A stretch of DNA of 64,000 nt, taken from positions 48,138 through 112,137 of the forward strand of contig JASAMV010006061.1 in NCBI GenBank assembly GCA_030248065.1, in the 5' to 3' direction. Both the position numbers and the translations under genes were made by a program. How positions within the stretch are numbered: the first letter of the stretch is position 1; each line of letters opens with the position of its first letter. This document shows, piece by piece, positions 58,890-64,000 of the stretch. Source of the stretch: Rhynchonema sp. JSB1_4. Taxonomy: Eukaryota > Nematoda > Chromadorea > Monhysterida > Xyalidae. Below the pieces are notes generated by a model that was given only the letters and a program-made list of their open reading frames with translations, did no database searches and was not told the DNA's origin.

Positions 58890-59540
58890 TAGGCTGCCTT
58901 CACAATGCATGCGAGTTTGCGATTTTGTGAGTTTGCGATTTTGCGAGTTGCGAGTATGCGAGCCAGAATTTCGACTCGCATTTGTGTTCACAATGGAAAT
59001 TCACAACTCGCATGCGAGCTCGCAAACTCGCATTTGTGTTCACAATGCACGCGCGCGAGCCGGTTATCGCAGGATCTTCTCATCCAATTCTTCAGAACTT
59101 CTAGTCATTTCCTTACAAACCAATGAATCTAACTTGTGTGCAAAACAAACATTCCGCTTGAACATCATTTCCCTTCAGATTAACTAACTTGCACGTTTTT
59201 TGTGTTGACAGGAGAATGATATTGTTATGGATAAAGACAGCCAACTTGTAGCGATAAAACACAAACAACGATTAAAATTGACTAGGTTCAATTTTAGAAA
59301 TCAAGCTCATCGAAATAATTATGTTTTCTTGCTAAGGGAAGCACGCGCGCAGCAAACTCGCGTCCAAAATTAGAACCAATCCTAATCGGCCTTTTGCGAG
59401 TTTGCGAGCCGAAAACTCGCAAAATCGCAAACTCGCAAATGCATTGTGAACGCACATGCGAGTGTGAGTTTGCGAGCCGCGCCAGGCCGACTCGCAAAAT
59501 CGCAAAATCGCAAACTCGCATGCATTGTGAAGGCAGCCTA
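58890..59540. mobile_element. inverted-repeat element with GCGAGTTTGCGA subterminal repeats
   Basis: TAGGCTGCCTTCACAATGCA at 58890 is the complement of the right end at 59540. Both ends carry many copies of GCGAGTTTGCGA / TCGCAAACTCGC. ACTTAATC occurs on both sides (58879-58886 and 59541-59548), separated from the left terminal repeat by GGT, so the duplication fits 8 bp if the left end begins GGTTAGGC. Probably another hAT-type family. Confidence 0.75.
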
Positions 59541-60083
59541 ACTTAATCCACCGCAATACGCTACGCGTTTGTGCGCGGAAGATTGGTCCATGTTTGATTC
59601 TAATAAGCCCAAGTTGCCGAAAAACATGTTAAATCTATGATCAAAGCCAGGAAATCTTTGAGCTAATCCTGCATCCATGTATGTGCAAATTGACTGAGCG
59701 CGAAGTGACAAAATGCTGGCATGCAGAGTGGTCAGAAAATACCTCCCAGTCGCAGGCTCAGTGCACTGTTTTTCACCGTTCAAAATCTGATGTTTCATGC
59801 ATACCAATATCTGCATGAGCACTGGGCAAAATGCACGGTTAGCTCATGTATTGTGGTTTGTATCTGATACATCATCAGATTTCGAACAGTGAAAAAACAA
59901 ATGCACTGAACGCTCGCAAGGGAGGTATTTTATATTTTCTGACCACTTATAATACGTCTGCTCTTTAATCACATTGTCCCGATTTTGAGTGAGTATTTTT
60001 TAAGAACTATTAACATAATGCCTTCGATACCACACTTGAATTATAAATGATACAATCATCACAATATGCTCGAATTTCAGGCA

Positions 60084-60515
60084 ATGCTGTTTATTTGCCT
60101 GGTGGTGATTGCTGTCATAATTTGTCTAATTATTATTTGGCTATTGGTAATTTGTTGTCGGCAGAGAAAGGTTATAACTTTTGCATTTAGAGGCACGAAC
60201 GACAAGACTTTGCAAAAACAACATAATTCCCCATTTAGAGCAATGAAGATGCAGAAGTTGATGCAGAAGATCTGATTCAACTCGCCACACTTCTTCAAAG
60301 TTTGTTACACAAACACAAGTGTAACAACACAGCATGGCCAACTTTCCTTGCTTGCAGGCATAGCCAATGAATTCGCCACACAGACGGAAGGGGACGGGGA
60401 GCCTGAAGATGACACGACGCAACCTTCTAACTCTGAAGAATATTTGAATGATCGCAACGAAATGAGAGCATGGCAAGCAAGCATGGCAGAAGCTCGCCGC
60501 TGCCTGCGCTGCTGA
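60084..60515 (+). CDS. tandem micro-membrane protein A (3' exons)
   Basis: Exon 60084-60170 (possibly beginning earlier at an acceptor near 60075) encodes a single hydrophobic helix, FICLVVIAVIICLIIIWLL, ending in the dibasic, Cys-rich VICCRQRK. Exons 60239-60299 and 60358-60515 join in phase to an acidic tail (NEDAEVDAEDLIQ, GDGEPEDD, SEEYLNDRNEM). At least 100 residues. Upstream exons and start are unknown. Not recognised; related to the protein at 61869 by helix, juxtamembrane CC(R)xx motif and intron position. Confidence 0.5.
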
Positions 60516-60914
60516 GGCCGAGGAGGAAGAAGAAACAGAGGACACGGAAACAGAACAAGAACGCGAGCCGGGTCAGGGACAAGTATATAGATGTAACCGC
60601 AACCGCTAACTAAGGGCGGGTTTAGGTTGAATCCGGAAATCGGAATCCGGAAATAGTACCGAAAAACGCATTATTTTTGCATGTAAATTCTTGCGTTTTC
60701 GGGAAATATTTTGCCCAGAAATGTTTAGTATTTTTGCATGCAAATTATTTCCGGGTTCAGGATTACGGATTTAACATAAGTTTGCCCAAGGGCGCGTGTG
60801 GTCATTCCTAAAAATTTGAAACTACGGGTAAAACTGTTTTGTTCTGTTGCTTTGTCGTATAGAAAAAACTTTTTGGGTCAGTCGAATGAAGTGGCACTAG
60901 CCTGGAGTGGTCAT

Positions 60915-61435
60915 CAGGGTTGGGCAAAAAAAACGACGGCGTTTTTTCTTAAAAAAAACGACGTTTTTTTTTAAAAAAAAAACGCCTGGGTCGTTTTTCG
61001 TTTTTTTTAAACCCTGAATTTCCTTGATTTTCCCTGATTTTTCAGGGAAAGTACCCTGATTATCAAGGAAAATCAATTTTTTGTCCCATTTTTTTCAAAA
61101 AATTTTCGACCAATTTTTACTTTGTCGAGATACGTCGATATACGGAGTATGACTTTCAGTGATGACCCCGGCCAAAGTTGGTCCCATGATGCGGGTCTGA
61201 TATGAGATCTTAACAACTCACTAGAAAAGGGTTGAAACCCGTTTATTTTGCCTCAGAACACATAGAATTACTTCATTTAACCACGTTTTCTTCCCAACAT
61301 GAGCGTTTTCCAATTTTTCTGGGGGCATATTTTGGTCATCTGGGCGTTTTAAAAAAAAACGTTTTTTTTTAAAAAAAACGTTTTTTTTTAAAAAAAAACG
61401 ATTTTTTTGAAAAAAACGTTTTTTGCCCAACCCTG
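60915..61435. mobile_element. hAT-type MITE, CAGGGTTGGGCAAAA family, copy 4
   Basis: Perfect 8-bp duplication GTGGTCAT (60907-60914 and 61436-61443). The arms are lengthened by AAAAAACGTTTTTT runs relative to the other copies. It separates the two related membrane-protein genes. Confidence 0.92.
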
Positions 61436-61868
61436 GTGGTCATTACAAAAAAATCATGGCAGAAAAAATTATGAAATGGCAGATCCAATCCGATGACTAG
61501 TCTCGGATCATTCATACAAAATTTCGTATTCGGGCTGTGCAAGATCTGATGTGAGTTTGATATAATAATCTGCGAGACTTTGCATGACCAGTTTTGAGAA
61601 GACCAAATACCACCAAATAATGCTTTGACGCCAATAAAATTATGCTCACCATTTTACAAGTAATACAAGTCTTTGTTCCTCTTTTCTGAAGCTTGTTGTC
61701 GACGTGAGATATGAGCAAGAATGGGGAAGCATCAATCATGATAATATATTAAAAAAAGTGCAAGTAAATCCGCCACCCGTTGGCATAAGCTTTCCGCTAT
61801 CTTTTTCATTCAATTTTCACGGCATACTAATAAACAATTTTGCAATCTTTTTTCAACATATAAGTCTG

Positions 61869-62183
61869 ATGATGTTTACCTCATCACCACCACTGCTCAT
61901 TTGTTTGCTGATCATGGCTGCCATAATCATTGCTCTGATCAACATTGCTTTGTTGATTGTGTGTTGCCGACGAAACCAGGTGAGCGCGGAAAACTTTTTT
62001 CTAGATTTTGTTTGTGGAAATTTCAAAATTATGCTTCGATAAAAATTTGTAAAAATGAAGTCTGCTTAAAATTCTTTCTTTCAGCCGCCACGAATCTCAA
62101 TTTCGACAATCAGGGGTGTTGGCGCCCGCACTCCACCCAAACGACCGAACGGGTGGGACAGCGTTTTTTCCTTCGAATTCTGA
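61869..62183 (+). CDS. tandem micro-membrane protein B
   Basis: Two exons, 61869-61979 and 62085-62183, joined in phase 0 through a good GTGAGC donor and TTTCAG acceptor: 69 residues. The helix LLICLLIMAAIIIALINIAL is followed by LIVCCRRNQ, then a Pro/Arg/Ser tail (PPRISISTIRG, KRPNGWDSVFSFEF). A start further upstream in the same open frame (61704, non-ATG) is possible. Same design as 60084-60170, with the intron immediately after the juxtamembrane Cys/Arg motif. No family recognised. Confidence 0.5.
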
Positions 62184-62221
62184 ACCTCTAATGTTATGGC
62201 ATTTTTGGGCGTACTGACTTG

Positions 62222-62345
62222 CGGTCAACTCAGATCATCAACTAATGTCGTCAACTCAAAGCAGCTCTGAGCGCGCGCCAGGAATAATACATTGCATTCG
62301 GCGTAGGTTGACGAGTTGAGTTGTCGATCTGGGATGACCACAGAT
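62222..62345. repeat. short inverted-repeat element, GTCGTCAACTC family
   Basis: GGTCAACTCAGATCATCAACT at the left pairs imperfectly with GACGAGTTGAGTTGTCGATCT at the right; centre GAGCGCGCG. Same family as 25322-25441 and 4087-4192. Confidence 0.6.
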
Positions 62346-63148
62346 CAATAAGACCATTTTTGTGAAGATTTATTACTTTCAGTTACGACAGTCGACGACG
62401 ACGACCTGATTTAGCCCTTCAGGTTTGAAATATCGGATACAAGTGACACCATTAGGTATTGTACCAGTCAGTCATTTTATGCTGCTGAGTTTAGCCACGA
62501 ATTGATGTGAAAACTGCGTAGAGTATCATCAGGACGAATAATATTCAACAAATGATTCGTGCCACGATTTATCACCACACGCAGAAACTTGCTCACCTTA
62601 AAAAGCGATATTGGAAAGAATACGGAATGTGAATAATAAACTTGGCTAATAAATAAAAAGACAATAAACAATAAAACAATGCTCTTACTGCTTGAAAAGG
62701 CGCATGATTCGTTTTGTTGAATTTTGATTTGCTGGTCGCTGATAACAAAACCGCTTGTCTTTTTGTTTTAACAACACGAACAACCCTTTTTAGCACCTTT
62801 CTAACGACCGTTAATGTCTGTATAATACTAGTTGTCTGTAACTGTCACCGCAATGGCTTAGCCGTAAGTTTATCAACCAATGCGCTCACGCTATCTCAAA
62901 ATGGTCCTTTTGATGAATGTTAGTGACAACGCAGAAAAAGCGATTTTCGGTCAGAAACAGCGTAAAAGCGGCGAAAAGTGTCCTTTGTGAACAGCTTCGC
63001 TTCTCATCGCGCCAGCGATAAAGCAGACAACAATGTTATACGTAGGCATCAATAATAAATTCACAACACATAAATTGTTGAACTTCGAATGATTTGATGA
63101 TGCGATGTAAAGTAGAGTATGTTGATACCAGAGCATGCCACAAGCGAT

Positions 63149-63160
63149 GCGATATAAAAG
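63149..63160 (+). promoter_or_regulatory. possible TATA box of the secreted-protein gene
   Basis: GATATAAAAGAG matches the TATA consensus and is about 150 bases upstream of the start codon at 63300, with GTGC-containing sequence around +30 to +60 that could hold the initiation site. Inference from motif only. Confidence 0.4.
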
Positions 63161-63299
63161 AGCTCAAACTCATTGCAAACAGCCGGTACTGCCGTGCGCG
63201 ACAATCAGTACTTGTGCACGTGTAAGATTACATTGAATCGTATATTTCCGCTCAAATCCTTTCAAGTGCCAGCTCGTTAAGAGACACAGAGAGTCGAGC

Positions 63300-63600
63300 A
63301 TGACTGCCCATCACTTGATGATTGTGTGTCTGCTGACCATCAACTTTGCACGGCCGGCGACGACAGCGAATGTGTTCGCAGATTACACATGTGCGGACCT
63401 GAGTGGCAATCCATTGCCGAATGTCACCATTTACGCAACGTTCTCGCTCTGTGATTGTGGTTGGTCATGTATACACTGGGAACCCCATTTGATCTACATT
63501 CTTGGTGAACCCCAATTGGATCCTCAATTTGCCAATTCCTGTTTACGACTGTTCCGTACGGTGAGCTGTAAAATGCCGGTTCCCGATGATGTCAATGTAA
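63300..63600 (+). CDS. start of a secreted protein, continues in later exons
   Basis: ATG at 63300 followed by a clear signal peptide (HHLMIVCLLTINFARPATTA) and a Cys-rich segment (CADLSGN, SLCDCGWSC, NSCLRLF, VSCKM) with one N-glycosylation sequon (NVT). The exon ends at an AAT/GTAAGG donor in phase 0. A following exon may begin at 63709 after TAAATCAG and read VTAHPTRTHRHSCTYENN. Not recognised. TATA-like GCGATATAAAAG at about 63149 lies 150 bases upstream and is a plausible promoter. Confidence 0.55.
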
Positions 63601-63818
63601 GGGCGCCATGAAAAATAATCTATGTCCGAGGCTCCGAGTTTGATCGAACAAATTTCTATAAGCTAAAGTGAGAAGCACAAAATAGCCATGCCCTTGATAA
63701 ATCAGGTAACAGCACACCCAACGAGAACACACAGGCACAGCTGCACATACGAAAACAACGTTGAATTATTCACAACCCTGTACCTAGCTGTAATGTGGCC
63801 TGGTCAGAAAAATGTTTC

Positions 63819-63905
63819 GCATCGGCCCCGGCCCCTACCCTGTCGGTGCGCCCATGTAGACCTGGGCCGGGGCCGGGGCCTCGAACTCGGCCTACATGGG
63901 CGCGC
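63819..63905. repeat. GC-rich inverted repeat
   Basis: CGGCCCCGGCCCC and GTGCGCCCATGTAG at the left pair with GGGCCGGGGCCGGGGCC and CTACATGGGCGCG at the right, giving a compact GC-rich hairpin in an otherwise AT-leaning end of the window. Confidence 0.6.
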
Positions 63906-64000
63906 CCTATAGAGGACAGACCGCACAGCCCATCAATTAGGCTCATGGATGGGACACCTACGATTGTCAATTCACTTTATGTTGTTTTTGGAATACAGCC

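Noticed and set aside
60616..60775. Inverted-looking segment (GGGTTTAGGTTGAATCCG ... CGGATTTAACATAAG) suggestive of a Harbinger MITE
   Set aside because: The ends match poorly and no TAA or other target duplication is present on both sides, so I did not list it as an element.
62477..62710. Minus-strand frame ending VVINRGTNHLLNIIRPDD...
   Set aside because: Initially looked like a two-exon gene, but joining MRLFKQ to it at the visible splice sites creates a stop codon, and no family was recognised.

Overview
The window is nuclear DNA of an intron-rich invertebrate animal. The case rests on gene content (a p63/p73-type p53 protein with a SAM domain, ISWI, GIGYF, gankyrin, ADAT3 and a mitochondrial MRM3-type methyltransferase), on GT-AG introns of mostly 60-600 bases that cut genes into up to 23 short exons, and on dense small DNA transposons. 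I cannot name the phylum from sequence alone. Coding models below were joined by hand from reading frame, splice signals and phase; most junctions agree in phase, and the exceptions are stated.

Layout. 0-11.1 kb, minus strand: a GIGYF-type translational repressor, 23 exons, with its C-terminus beyond base 1. 11.1-16.2 kb: intergenic, filled with short inverted-repeat transposons. 16.2-20.8 kb, plus strand: a p53-family gene covering the DNA-binding, tetramerisation and SAM domains. 21.5-22.6 kb, plus: a small orphan single-pass membrane protein, converging on ADAT3 (22.8-24.6 kb, minus). 25.0-29.5 kb, minus: a SpoU-family rRNA 2'-O-methyltransferase of the MRM3 type with a nested transposon pair in one intron. 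30.2-41.5 kb, minus: a complete ISWI ATPase (23 exons, 1061 residues by my count). 41.6-52.8 kb: no recognisable gene; a transposon 'reef' with insertions up to three levels deep. 52.8-55.4 kb, plus: gankyrin (seven ankyrin-repeat exons), starting about 40 bases after a transposon end. 57.1-58.2 kb, minus: an unrecognised small protein with a coiled-coil stretch. 60.1-62.2 kb, plus: two tandem, related micro-membrane proteins split by a transposon. 63.3 kb to the end: the start of a secreted protein.

The most distinctive feature is the mobile DNA. At least a dozen short non-autonomous elements have matching terminal inverted repeats and perfect or near-perfect 8-bp target duplications, which is the signature of hAT transposons. 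They belong to several unrelated terminal-repeat families. A second group has TA duplications (Tc1/mariner type). No transposase gene was seen. The host genes share no single pathway: they cover translational repression (GIGYF), tRNA and mitochondrial rRNA modification (ADAT3, MRM3), chromatin remodelling (ISWI) and p53/proteasome biology (p53 family, gankyrin). Gankyrin is a known regulator of p53 turnover in mammals, but linkage of the two genes here at 32 kb may be coincidence.
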